DNA from: Oleiagrimonas sp035690885
Lineage (GTDB): Bacteria > Pseudomonadota > Gammaproteobacteria > Xanthomonadales > Rhodanobacteraceae
Length of the DNA: 64,000 nt
Direction of reading: 5' to 3'
NCBI GenBank assembly: GCA_035690885.1
Contig: DASSKC010000041.1
Location: 1-64,000 of the forward strand
Part shown: positions 18,301 to 25,996 of the stretch, piece by piece
Numbering within the stretch: position 1 is the first letter of the stretch
Layout: each line of letters opens with the position of its first letter
Notes under the pieces: generated by a model
What the model was told of the DNA's origin: nothing
Seen by the model: only the letters and a program-made list of their open reading frames with translations
The model's database searches: none
Translations under genes and position numbers: made by a program

Positions 18301-18593
18301 AGGGACTCTCTGATTAACTCCACGTAGGCGGCATCCTGCCCGAAAGGTGCGCAGCGGGCCGGGCGTGGCGCAGGGAAGACTGGCTGTCTTGGCAAGCCGC
18401 GGACAGTTCGCTGCGTGCCTTCCGGGCAGGACCCCGTCATTTAAAATCAAAAAGTTGGGGCCGGTCTGTCTGTCCGCATCTCTGCGGCGCGCCGTCTCGA
18501 CAGGCAACCAGCCTGCCTTCGCCGACGCGCCTGTGATCTGCGAACAGACAGACCGGTGACGCCTGCGCGGAGTTAATCAGGGAGTCCCTAAAG
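18301..18593. repeat. 293-bp structured inverted-repeat element between flhC and motA
   Basis: Outer 30-bp arms (18301-18330 and 18564-18593, AGGGACTC[T/C]CTGATTAACTCC...) are inverted with about three mismatches. Inside are two further inverted pairs: 18334-18347 with 18418-18431 (one mismatch, extended by CGCAGCG/CGCTGCG at 18350-18356 and 18409-18415), and 18461-18478 with 18539-18556 (CCGGTCTGTCTGT..., one mismatch). The element would fold as a three-way junction in RNA or single-stranded DNA. It has no transposase and no plausible ORF. It ends 13 bp from the flhC stop. A single outer arm recurs at 59691-59721. Confidence 0.85.
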
Positions 18594-18606
18594 GCGCCGC
18601 TCGCTC

Positions 18607-19203
18607 TCAGGCCACCCGTGGCTTGCGCACGTTCCCGGGGTCGGCCGAGGCGTCGGGATCGTTCATCGTCACGCGTGCCGTCTTGCGCCTTTTGCCGGTC
18701 TTGCCGGCGCGCGATGGCGGGTGACAGATGCCGCATACATAGTGACGCGTGGGCGTGTGCGCGTGCACGATGTAGCGACCACTGCACTGCGTGCACCGGG
18801 CTCTGTCGAACAATCCGTTGTCGAAAAAGCGCACGAGTATCCAGGCACGGGTCAGACCCAGTGTCGGCTCGCTGCCGTCGAGCATGGTTTGTTCGATATA
18901 CAGACGATAGGCGTGAATGAAAACATCCATGCGGGCACCGTGCGCATATTCGCCGAGCTTGCGGTAGATGTTGTAGAACAACGATGCATGGATGTTCGGC
19001 AACCAGGTCAGGAACCAGTCCGTGGAGTAAGGCAGCATGCCCTTGGATGGCGACACGCCGCGCACTTCCTTGTACAAACGCAACAGCCGACCACGGCTGA
19101 GCTCGGTTTCCGAGACCAGCACCTGCAAGCGCGCACCCAGCTCGATCAGCTCGATGGCAAGTTGAACCTGCTGCATCTCGGTGACAAGACTTTTTTCAGA
19201 CAT
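18607..19203 (-). CDS. flhC: Flagellar master regulator FlhC
   Basis: A 198-residue FlhC, the DNA-binding partner of FlhD in the FlhD4C2 activator of class II flagellar promoters. It shows the FlhC core (GMLPYSTDWFLTWLPNIHASLFYN) and the zinc-binding cysteines CTQC and CGIC. GGGGGA precedes the ATG. It lies 27 bp downstream of flhD. The C-terminal tail is longer and more basic than in enteric FlhC. Confidence 0.96.
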   Translation of the reverse strand: MSEKSLVTEMQQVQLAIELIELGARLQVLVSETELSRGRLLRLYKEVRGVSPSKGMLPYSTDWFLTWLPNIHASLFYNIYRKLGEYAHGARMDVFIHAYRLYIEQTMLDGSEPTLGLTRAWILVRFFDNGLFDRARCTQCSGRYIVHAHTPTRHYVCGICHPPSRAGKTGKRRKTARVTMNDPDASADPGNVRKPRVA

Positions 19204-19230
19204 TGTGTTTCCCCCGTTTCCACGCCGCGG

Positions 19231-19542
19231 TCAGGAAGCCGGCGTGGCGTCGGCCATCATCAACGACGCATGTGTCGGCACCTGGATGGGGTCGCGCTTG
19301 TCGGCCAGGGCGCTGCCCAGTTGTGCGGCACTTTCCAGACAAGGCCGGAACACGAACTGATTGGTCCGCGCCAGGCGGCTCAACTCGCGCGTGGATGACG
19401 ACTTGATGATGTCGGCCAGCTCATCGTCCAGCTTCAGGCGAAACTGCGCGACAGCATGGTTCTCGCGCAAAAGTCGGCGCGCGAGCATCAGATAGGCACG
19501 ATTGGTTTCCTCGATTTCCTCGAGCAATTCTTCATGATTCAT
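19231..19542 (-). CDS. flhD: Flagellar master regulator FlhD
   Basis: A 103-residue helical protein matching FlhD: EELLEEIEETNRAYLMLARRL near the N-terminus and the LSRLARTNQFVFR segment. It acts with FlhC to recruit RNA polymerase to class II promoters such as those of fliA, flhB and the basal-body genes. The ATG at 19542 has GAGGA upstream; the frame is open to 19620. It heads flhDC, with a long, relatively AT-rich leader region upstream. Confidence 0.95.
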   Translation of the reverse strand: MNHEELLEEIEETNRAYLMLARRLLRENHAVAQFRLKLDDELADIIKSSSTRELSRLARTNQFVFRPCLESAAQLGSALADKRDPIQVPTHASLMMADATPAS

Positions 19543-20206
19543 GGAATAGCGATCCTCAGCCTCGCCGATGAAAGGCGGAGGCTGCGTTGACAAGTGAAAG
19601 GAGCGATGGGCGCGCCTCACGCGCGTCCACGCATGGCGTAGCGAAGATCTCGCTGGCGACTTGCTGCCGCCAACACTGGATGATCTCCAATACGGTTATC
19701 GGGACATTCCCGACACCGGATCAGAGCAAATGTCGCTGGTCGCCGTGCTCCAGATGCGCAACGGATCGCTTGCAATCTTGCCCATGGCCGGGCGAAGCGT
19801 GGATGACGCGTGCGGACAGCGACGCACAATGACGCGCTCCCCGACGTGACGGTTTCGGAATGGAATACATATCAGGCCCCTGTTTGCCTTCGTTTTGTTG
19901 CGTATATTCACGCGAACTTCGCAAATTTCCGAATCCATCAATCCCACGGTCACACTATGACGACCGATTACTTGATTATTCGCGTCACTTGCTATTCGGC
20001 GATATACGATTTCGAACGTATTCACATCCGTGAGGATCCGCAAGGAGCGGCGGACGCAAGTGTGAACCAGCGCACATTGTGGGGCTGGTCACGGGCCACG
20101 CGACGATCCGACCCGACGTCATGACTGGCATGACAACAAAACCGGTCACAGCGTCCCGATCATGCCACCGCACATGCAACCATACGCAACCGTACGCAAG
20201 CCGCGA
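19543..20206. promoter_or_regulatory. 664-bp non-coding region upstream of flhDC
   Basis: No gene is supported between flhD and the fhlB stop. The stretch 19850-20030 is clearly more AT-rich than its surroundings and contains paired motifs such as TTCGGAA/TTCCGAA and GCGAACTTCGC. I expect the flhDC promoter and regulator sites here, but I cannot assign a specific -10/-35 or protein site with confidence. Confidence 0.5.
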
Positions 20207-20488
20207 TCACGCCTCGCTTTCTCCCGCCTTCGCATCCAGCTCGGACACCCATGTCAGCAACTCGGCGACCACGTCGTAAAGCGATGCCGGCACCTGCTCA
20301 TCAAGGTCCAGCCGCATCAACAGGGCGACCAGTTCGGGCGCGTCATGCACATACACGCCGTGATTTCGTGCCTCGGCAATGATGCGCTCGGCCAGACCCC
20401 CATAGCCCTTGGCCACGAGTCTGGCGCCTTCATCATCGGCCGAGCGTGACAGCGCAAGTGCCTGGCGCGGCGGCGTCGGTTCATGCAT
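20207..20488 (-). CDS. FhlB-type protein (FlhB C-terminal-domain homologue)
   Basis: A 93-residue soluble protein homologous to the cytoplasmic switch domain of FlhB; it parallels the C-terminus of the FlhB in this window (ALALSRSADDEGARLVAKGYGGLAERI against AVALRYDEAKMAAPRVVAKGASTIAARI). The NPTH autocleavage motif and membrane part are absent, as in other FhlB/FlhX proteins, some of which can stand in for the cleaved FlhB C-fragment. GGAGG precedes the ATG, and the start overlaps the upstream FliK-like gene by 8 bp. A role in substrate-specificity switching with that gene is inferred. Confidence 0.88.
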   Translation of the reverse strand: MHEPTPPRQALALSRSADDEGARLVAKGYGGLAERIIAEARNHGVYVHDAPELVALLMRLDLDEQVPASLYDVVAELLTWVSELDAKAGESEA

Positions 20489-21689
20489 CGTCACCCTCCG
20501 ATGCGCGTGGATGCTGACCCATGTCCACCACCACGTCTTCGAACCCGCGCGCATTCAGGCGCCCGACGAGCGTGTCGCGCTCCGACCGGAAACGTGCCAA
20601 TGCCACCGGCTCGGCCTCGATCCGCAAGGCGACCCGCGCTCCGTTCAAGCGCACGCCCACCGTCACCTCGCCCAGACGCGCCAGACGCAACTGCAAACGG
20701 GAGCTCCAGGCATGTTCGTCATCCTGTGCGCCCGATTCTTGATGAGCATCCGCATCCACGCCTGCGTCGGGACGATGCGGCGGTGGCTGCAGCAACAGGG
20801 CCATGAACAAGCCGGCCCACGGCCTCCCCTGCCAACTCAATGCCGGGCTGGACAGCAGGTCCAACTGTCGGCGCAGCACGCCTTCGAGGTCATGACTCAC
20901 CACGTGACGCGTGTCGCCCTCCGTACCGGGCGCATAGGCGATCGACAGATCCGTGGCGGCAGCCATGACAGCCTGCGGCGCCGGACTCGGTCTGCCATCG
21001 GCGGAGTAGGTCAACGACGGGGCGGCCGCCGCGACGCTTGCACCCGGCTTGACGCCGGTTTGGGCCGCAGCCACATCACGGCCTTGCGTTGAATGGGCCT
21101 GGCGCGCCAAACCATCGCCCTTGTCCACGGAGGCGGCAGACGAGGCAGCTCCACCGGCAACATGACCGCGCATCTGCGGCTCGCGCAGCAGGCGGTGCAG
21201 CGGATAGCGACCTTGGTACCAGCGCAGCAAATGGGCTTCGTAGAACAGCCCGCTGGTTTCAATGCTTGCGCGCAACACACGCGCAAGCAACGACGCATCA
21301 CGCGCATTGTCGGCACTCAGCAATGGCGCGGACGGTTCAATCGCCGCACCGGGTGCCGGATGACGCGCAAGAATGTCGGCAATGTCGCGTGCGGACATGC
21401 TCAGGCGCGCGATGACCGCGGCGCGCGCGGCCGGGTCCGCTTGCGCACGCGCGCGGCGCATGGCCGCGGCAAGATCGGCGTCGAGATCGGCCGCGCCAAC
21501 ATCCGGATTGCCCGCACCGCTCGGCCGCGGCCCCGGATCGAGCCGTGAATCACTGTGCGCGGGTGATGAAGCCTGGCCGGAACGCGCCGGTGCTATCGGC
21601 CGCTCCAGCAGCGGTCGGGATCTCGCAACCCCACGCCGCCCCAACACGTGATGCAGCAACGTGTCGAGGATCGGCGTGATGCCGCTCAC
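20481..21689 (-). CDS. Second FliK-like (flagellar hook-length control C-domain) protein
   Basis: A 402-residue protein with a disordered, Ala/Pro-rich N-terminal half and a C-terminal segment (RLQLRLARLGEVTVGVRLNG...VALRIEAE) resembling the FliK C-terminal (Flg_hook) domain. Start GTG overlaps the fliT stop (GTGA), and the end overlaps fhlB. The canonical fliK is at 35132-36424, so this is a paralogous gene in the fliD-fliS-fliT cluster. Its pairing with an FlhB-like switch domain suggests a second ruler/switch module or an accessory export regulator; this is inference. Confidence 0.75.
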   Translation of the reverse strand: MSGITPILDTLLHHVLGRRGVARSRPLLERPIAPARSGQASSPAHSDSRLDPGPRPSGAGNPDVGAADLDADLAAAMRRARAQADPAARAAVIARLSMSARDIADILARHPAPGAAIEPSAPLLSADNARDASLLARVLRASIETSGLFYEAHLLRWYQGRYPLHRLLREPQMRGHVAGGAASSAASVDKGDGLARQAHSTQGRDVAAAQTGVKPGASVAAAAPSLTYSADGRPSPAPQAVMAAATDLSIAYAPGTEGDTRHVVSHDLEGVLRRQLDLLSSPALSWQGRPWAGLFMALLLQPPPHRPDAGVDADAHQESGAQDDEHAWSSRLQLRLARLGEVTVGVRLNGARVALRIEAEPVALARFRSERDTLVGRLNARGFEDVVVDMGQHPRASEGDDA

Positions 21690-22066
21690 GGAACACGGCG
21701 TTCCCCGACCCGTCGAGCGTGCTCGTCCAGGTCGGTCACGGAAGCATAGGAGCGTTCGGCCTCTTGCTCCTGGCGCGATTGCGCAATCAGCCGCGACAAT
21801 TCTTCGCGCCGCTCCAGCAGGCGGCGGTGCGTATCCTGGCTGTCTGCCATGATGCCTTCGAGCAGATCATGTTTTTCCCGGGCCTGGACCTCGTCCAGCG
21901 GCTCCTCGCCTTCCAGATCGGCAATGTGCTGCACCGCCGTGACGTACTGCTCTTCCTGTTGGATCAAGGCCTCCCAGTCCTGCTCGTGCGCCAACTGGAC
22001 CATGCGCGCGGTACAACTTTGCAGCTGCCGGTAGGCCGCCATCAGCTCAGCTTTATCGGACAACAT
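21686..22066 (-). CDS. fliT: Probable FliT-like flagellar chaperone
   Basis: A 126-residue, highly charged helical protein in the fliT position after fliS. Size and the pattern of long amphipathic helices fit FliT, the export chaperone for the cap protein FliD, which in enterics also antagonises FlhDC. The ATG at 22066 (MLSDKAELMAAYRQL) is preceded by GGGGTGA and overlaps fliS by 14 bp. Sequence signal for FliT is weak, so the call rests mainly on synteny. Confidence 0.75.
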   Translation of the reverse strand: MLSDKAELMAAYRQLQSCTARMVQLAHEQDWEALIQQEEQYVTAVQHIADLEGEEPLDEVQAREKHDLLEGIMADSQDTHRRLLERREELSRLIAQSRQEQEAERSYASVTDLDEHARRVGERRVP

Positions 22067-22490
22067 GTTTCTCACCCCTTTTCTCGGATACTTCCGCTTG
22101 GCCCCGCTTCGGGTCGATTTCACGCCAGGCTGAAGCAACATCCTCCAATATGCGTCCGGCTTCGGCTAGGTCGGCTCTATTATCATGCAAATTCGCGCTC
22201 AGCAAGCGACTGCATACGTATTCATAGAGTGAATGCAGCTGTTCGGCGACTTCGCCGCCGCGCTCCATGTCCAGCGCTGCCGCCAGACCGTTGTTGACGA
22301 TGTCGATGGCCCGTGAAATGGCTTCGCCCTTGGCCGCCGCGCGACCGGCCTGCATATGCAGGTCGGCGGCACGTATGGCTTTGGCCGCGCCATCAAACAA
22401 CAGGACGATCAGCCTGTGCGGGCCGGCCGACATCACATCGCTTTCAACCCCGACCTTTGCGTAGGCCGCGGCGCCCATCACATTGCTCAT
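22053..22490 (-). CDS. fliS: Flagellin chaperone FliS
   Basis: A 145-residue FliS. The signature SAGPHRLIVLLFDGAAKAIRAA and the Y-x-Y-like LHSLYEYVCSRLLSANL stretch are characteristic. It binds the C-terminal D0 helix of flagellin and prevents premature assembly. AGGGG precedes the ATG. It is 32 bp after fliD and probably co-transcribed from the fliD sigma-28 promoter. Confidence 0.95.
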   Translation of the reverse strand: MSNVMGAAAYAKVGVESDVMSAGPHRLIVLLFDGAAKAIRAADLHMQAGRAAAKGEAISRAIDIVNNGLAAALDMERGGEVAEQLHSLYEYVCSRLLSANLHDNRADLAEAGRILEDVASAWREIDPKRGQAEVSEKRGEKHVVR

Positions 22491-22522
22491 CGTTCGACCC
22501 CTTTTTCCGTCGGCTGGCCGGC

Positions 22523-23878
22523 TCAGCTGCCAACCTTCATGTTGCTCATCGCCTCGAACTGCCGCGACAAATAGCTGCTGGTGGAATTCATCCTGGCGAT
22601 CAGCCCGTCGAGCTTGCTGAACTCGCTTCGATAGCGTGCAATCTTGGCGTCAATGCTTTGCTGAGTACGGTCGTACGTTTCCTTGACGTTCTCGATGCTC
22701 TGATTGAACCCGTCGGTGGCACTTTCGATCACGCCCTGCTCGCTCGTCATCTTGCCGAGCATGCTGTCGAGCTTGTCGGCAAGGCCGTCACCCCCGGCGC
22801 CGCCGGCAAAGTACTGCCGCAGTGCCGCCATGTCGCCGTTCACCGCGTCATCGAGCTTGTCATCATCGATCTTCAGCGTGCCATCCAGCTGCAGGGATAT
22901 GCCCATGTCGCTGAGTACGCTGTAAGTTCCCCCGTTGTCGATTGCGCCCCCCATCACCCGGCGCAGCCGCGACTCGACGTTGCGGACGGTGCTGCTCCCC
23001 AACAGCACGCCGGCCGAGCGCGACGACGCATCATAACCGGTCAGGTCGTCGACTGTCGATACCAAATTGTTGTAAGCGTTGACAAAGTCGGTCACGGCCG
23101 CTTTGCTCGCCTCGACATCGCGCGTCACCTGCAAGGTGACATCGCCGCTTTTGACCAGGTTCAAGGTGACACCCTGGATGGCCCCTTCGACACGGTTGCC
23201 GGCGCTTTCGATGGCAATGCCGTTGATCGTCAATTGGGCATTGCGTCCGGTCTGCCGGGTCGATGCATCAAGCTGCAGGCTGCTGCCCAGGTCACCGCTG
23301 ACCTGGATGTTGCTGACCGCTGCCTTGCTACCCGAATCGCGCGCGCGGAACACCAGCCGGTAGGGCGTCCCGGTGCCATCGTTGATCAACGAAGCGCGCA
23401 CGCTGCTGTTTTTTGCGTTGATCGCGTCGCGAATATCCTCGAGGCTGCTGTTGTCGGCGTCCACGGTCACCGACATGGTCTTGCCGTTGGCCAAGGTGAA
23501 CGCGATCGTGCCACTGCCCTGGTTGGACGTCTTGTCGGTCAGACCCAACGTGGCAACACTGGAGGCACGGGCGCGCTGGGTCACATGAATGTGGTAATCG
23601 CCCGGTGGCGTGGTGTTGGACGTGGTTGCCTGCAGGGCCTCGCCCGTGACCGAACTGGCGACCGCCTGGAACGCTCCGGCGTCGCCGAGTTTTTGCGCGG
23701 CATCCTGAAGTTTCGACAGCGCGCTTTTCAGCGTACCCAGCGCGGAAATCTTCGACTCATAGCTTTTTTTCTGTCGGGCGATCGGAACCAGGCGCTTTTC
23801 CTCGCCCTCGCGGAGCTTGGACAGCAGGCCGTTCAAATCCAGGCCGGAGCCGACGCCCAGTGCGGTAATCGATGACAT
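22523..23878 (-). CDS. fliD: Flagellar filament cap protein FliD
   Basis: A 451-residue hook-associated protein 2. The N-terminus (LGVGSGLDLNGLL) and the C-terminal coiled segment (KIARYRSEFSKLDGLIARMNSTSSYLSRQF) are diagnostic. It caps the growing filament and folds exported flagellin. GAGGA precedes the ATG. It heads fliD-fliS-fliT-fliK2-fhlB, driven by a sigma-28 promoter about 150-175 bp upstream. Confidence 0.96.
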   Translation of the reverse strand: MSSITALGVGSGLDLNGLLSKLREGEEKRLVPIARQKKSYESKISALGTLKSALSKLQDAAQKLGDAGAFQAVASSVTGEALQATTSNTTPPGDYHIHVTQRARASSVATLGLTDKTSNQGSGTIAFTLANGKTMSVTVDADNSSLEDIRDAINAKNSSVRASLINDGTGTPYRLVFRARDSGSKAAVSNIQVSGDLGSSLQLDASTRQTGRNAQLTINGIAIESAGNRVEGAIQGVTLNLVKSGDVTLQVTRDVEASKAAVTDFVNAYNNLVSTVDDLTGYDASSRSAGVLLGSSTVRNVESRLRRVMGGAIDNGGTYSVLSDMGISLQLDGTLKIDDDKLDDAVNGDMAALRQYFAGGAGGDGLADKLDSMLGKMTSEQGVIESATDGFNQSIENVKETYDRTQQSIDAKIARYRSEFSKLDGLIARMNSTSSYLSRQFEAMSNMKVGS

Positions 23879-24248
23879 GGCAACTGATCCTCAAATGGTG
23901 TGTGTCTGCAGACAGCGCGGCCTTCTGACGTGTCGCCGCGCGGGACAGGTTCTGCGCAGAACCATTGTGCACAGCGCGCAGCACGCGCAATGGCCGAACA
24001 GACACATCGAAAGCCGTCATCTCCCTACATCGGCGCGCGCCCATCATTCTTTAGTCACGAACAAACGCGATCCGCGGCAACCCGGACAAAACATTCACGG
24101 GCAATTGCCGGTTGAGCGCGACCGGATGACAGCGCGACCGCAACGGCCGTCGCCTCTGCCACTGCAACAATGGCAAGTCGAATATGCGTCAACAAACATG
24201 CCGGGCGACAGCGCGCCGGCCGTTACGTGTCAACTGTCCGCAATCCGG
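23879..24248. other. Intergenic region upstream of fliD
   Basis: Apart from the fliD sigma-28 promoter (24027-24053), I see nothing supported here: no coding bias on either strand and no strong terminator for the minus-strand gene that ends at 24249. Confidence 0.5.
24027..24053 (-). promoter_or_regulatory. Sigma-28 promoter of fliDST operon
   Basis: On the minus strand: TAAAGAAT (24053-24046), 11-bp spacer, GCCGATGT (24034-24027). The -35 box is identical to those of flgK and cheB in this window. Confidence 0.85.
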
Positions 24249-24596
24249 TCAGGCCGCGTCGTCGACCGGTGCCAACTGGATCATGGTCACGTACACACCG
24301 AACACCAGCGCGATTTCCTTTTTGACCGGATCCACCGACATCACGGTCGGACGATAAACGTGGTCATTCCACGAACACCGCGGAGACAGCCGAACCGCAT
24401 CGCCCTCACGATACACGTTGAGCCAGAACCGGTTGCCATCGCCGGCCGTTCCGGCGGCGACGAACCACAGCGTTTTTTCCGAACCCATCCACTCACCCCG
24501 TGGTGACCGCGTCACCTCCACCACCGCCCCCTGACAGCTGGAATCCGTCCATTGTCCTGAATGCGCAAACCGCCAGACAATAGGAAAAAACCGCAT
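24249..24596 (-). CDS. Unknown protein between fliD and flagellin-modification genes
   Basis: A predicted 115 residues with normal GC3 codon bias, at least in the C-terminal 80. Alternating hydrophobic/charged strands (FWLNVYREGDAVRLSPRCSW, KKEIALVFGVYVTMIQL) suggest a small beta-barrel or beta-sandwich protein. There is no clear signal peptide or catalytic motif. I chose the ATG at 24596 (GGA 8 bases upstream); TTG at 24620 and an internal ATG are alternatives. I do not recognise the family, and a motility role is suggested only by position. Confidence 0.5.
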   Translation of the reverse strand: MRFFPIVWRFAHSGQWTDSSCQGAVVEVTRSPRGEWMGSEKTLWFVAAGTAGDGNRFWLNVYREGDAVRLSPRCSWNDHVYRPTVMSVDPVKKEIALVFGVYVTMIQLAPVDDAA

Positions 24597-24783
24597 CGCG
24601 CCGATCCACGCGCCTTCCAAGCATCGATTTGAGCGCTTTCAACCACGCTTTTTCGCCCATTGATCCGTCCGCGCAACGCATAGGCTGGTCGCGGGTCATC
24701 GTTTGGCTTCACGACGTCGCGGTGATACCCGGTGAGTCCGGCACATGATGGACGAATCCGTTTCAACAACAAGCAGCATACGC

Positions 24784-24902
24784 AGCGGCACACGTCGACT
24801 CGACAGGCCCTTCGGGGCCCGTGCCGCTTGGCGAGCTGCCGGCCTGCCCCCCCCTCCCTCGGCCGGACGCTCGCGGCCCCGCCCTGGCGGGGCCTTTTTT
24901 TT
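24784..24902 (+). ncRNA. Candidate structured small RNA with C-rich loop and intrinsic terminator
   Basis: Three successive stems: AGCGGCAC/GTGCCGCT (24784-24791 with 24821-24828) enclosing a GGCCC-TTCG-GGGCC hairpin (24806-24819); CCGGCC/GGCCGG (24839-24844 with 24861-24866) presenting a 16-nt pyrimidine-rich loop containing CCCCCCCCTCCCTC; and a 9-bp GC stem (24875-24894) followed by T8. No plausible protein gene precedes this terminator. C-rich loops that pair with Shine-Dalgarno sequences are known from sRNAs such as Xanthomonas sX13; the analogy is inference. No convincing promoter was found. Confidence 0.5.
24875..24902 (+). terminator. Strong intrinsic terminator without upstream protein gene
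   Basis: GGCCCCGCC paired with GGCGGGGCC, then eight T residues (24895-24902). It is oriented for plus-strand transcription. The only neighbouring upstream gene runs on the minus strand, so the terminator most likely ends a small RNA. Confidence 0.85.
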
Positions 24903-25021
24903 GCGCCGTTCGTCAATCCGCGAAATTGAGCCTGCGCACGGTGTTTATTCCGGCGCTTGCCGGCACACCCGGGCGACTACGCTGTCCGTCGTCCTCCGCC
25001 GCGCACCCCGGGAAACCAGCC

Positions 25022-25996
25022 ATGGCCGATACGCCAACGCCACCGTCGGACTTCCAATGGCAGCTCGATGGCCGGATCACGGTCATCGACCACGGCGCCA
25101 CGTTTTGCGCGCGCGACAAGTTTGCCGAGTTCATGGCGACCGAAGCCTTTTCGGTCGTGGCCTTCGATCCCGCGAACCTGCTTGGCGACAAACCCGAGCT
25201 GGATTCGCTCGACGAATTCCAGCGCATCGCACACCTGATACTGGGCAGCGGCGAAGCAACCACCTTCAAGGCCTGCCTGGACCCGGCGCTGAGCGGCACG
25301 CTGGAACCGTTGGCAGCGCCCGAGTTGAGCGGCAAGGCGCGGCAAGGCGCACAGGTGCTGACGCGTCTGCCCATCGACACGGTCACGCTGGACAGCATCG
25401 ACGGATTGCCGAACATCGACTGGCTGATCCTGGACGCGGTCAACCCCGGTTTGGCGATCCTCGAGCACGGACTCGGCAAGCTCGCGCAAACGCTGCTTGT
25501 CCACGTCCGCATCCCCTTCATGCCCACGCACCAGCAACAGGCCGGCTGGGTCGACACCTGCCAGTGGATGAGCGCGCACGGCTTTCAGTGCTACCGCCTC
25601 AACGAGGTGGGCCTGCACAGCCACCTGCCCGACGACATGGAACTGGAGAAAGCGCAATCAACCCAGTTCGCCAGCGCCGAGGCCGTGTTCATTCCCGACC
25701 GGGCGCGGCTGCAAGTTATGAACACGCGGCAATCAAGCCGGCTCGCCTTTTTGCTCGACACGGTGCACGGCATCCACGATCTGCCCTGGCAGTTGCTCAA
25801 CCGCGTGGATCCCGACAACGCGCGCCGCTACCTGATCTCGCATGGCTACCTCAGCGGCTACCACGACGAAGCAGACACGTTCGCGCTGACCTTCGCCGAC
25901 AGCCCGGCGCCGTGGCTGAGCGTCGATCAGGACACCGATACCGACACGTGCGCCAAATCGAGCACCCGAACCGCGCCCGCAGGAGCCGCCTCATGA
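25022..25996 (+). CDS. Degenerate FkbM-like protein, probable flagellin-modification factor
   Basis: A 324-residue protein. Residues 120-195 follow the layout of the FkbM methyltransferase C-terminal half (LPNIDWLILDAVNPGLAILEHG, LLVHVRIPFMPTHQQQ, MSAHGFQCYRL), but the usual D-x-x-G-x-E context is altered (LDAVNPGLA), and a normal SAM-binding glycine motif is not evident. It may be catalytically dead or act on an unusual substrate. The ATG at 25022 is chosen; the frame is open to 24821 but that part overlaps the sRNA candidate. Its stop overlaps the next ATG (ATGA). Position just upstream of flagellin suggests flagellin glycan modification. Confidence 0.65.
   Translation: MADTPTPPSDFQWQLDGRITVIDHGATFCARDKFAEFMATEAFSVVAFDPANLLGDKPELDSLDEFQRIAHLILGSGEATTFKACLDPALSGTLEPLAAPELSGKARQGAQVLTRLPIDTVTLDSIDGLPNIDWLILDAVNPGLAILEHGLGKLAQTLLVHVRIPFMPTHQQQAGWVDTCQWMSAHGFQCYRLNEVGLHSHLPDDMELEKAQSTQFASAEAVFIPDRARLQVMNTRQSSRLAFLLDTVHGIHDLPWQLLNRVDPDNARRYLISHGYLSGYHDEADTFALTFADSPAPWLSVDQDTDTDTCAKSSTRTAPAGAAS

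Noticed and set aside
18347..18559. 70-residue frame inside the inverted-repeat element
   Set aside because: It translates the stem sequences; no ribosome-binding site or protein-like pattern.
19696..20043. 115-residue minus-strand frame upstream of flhD
   Set aside because: Codon use is unlike neighbouring genes, no family resemblance, and it lies in the regulatory region.
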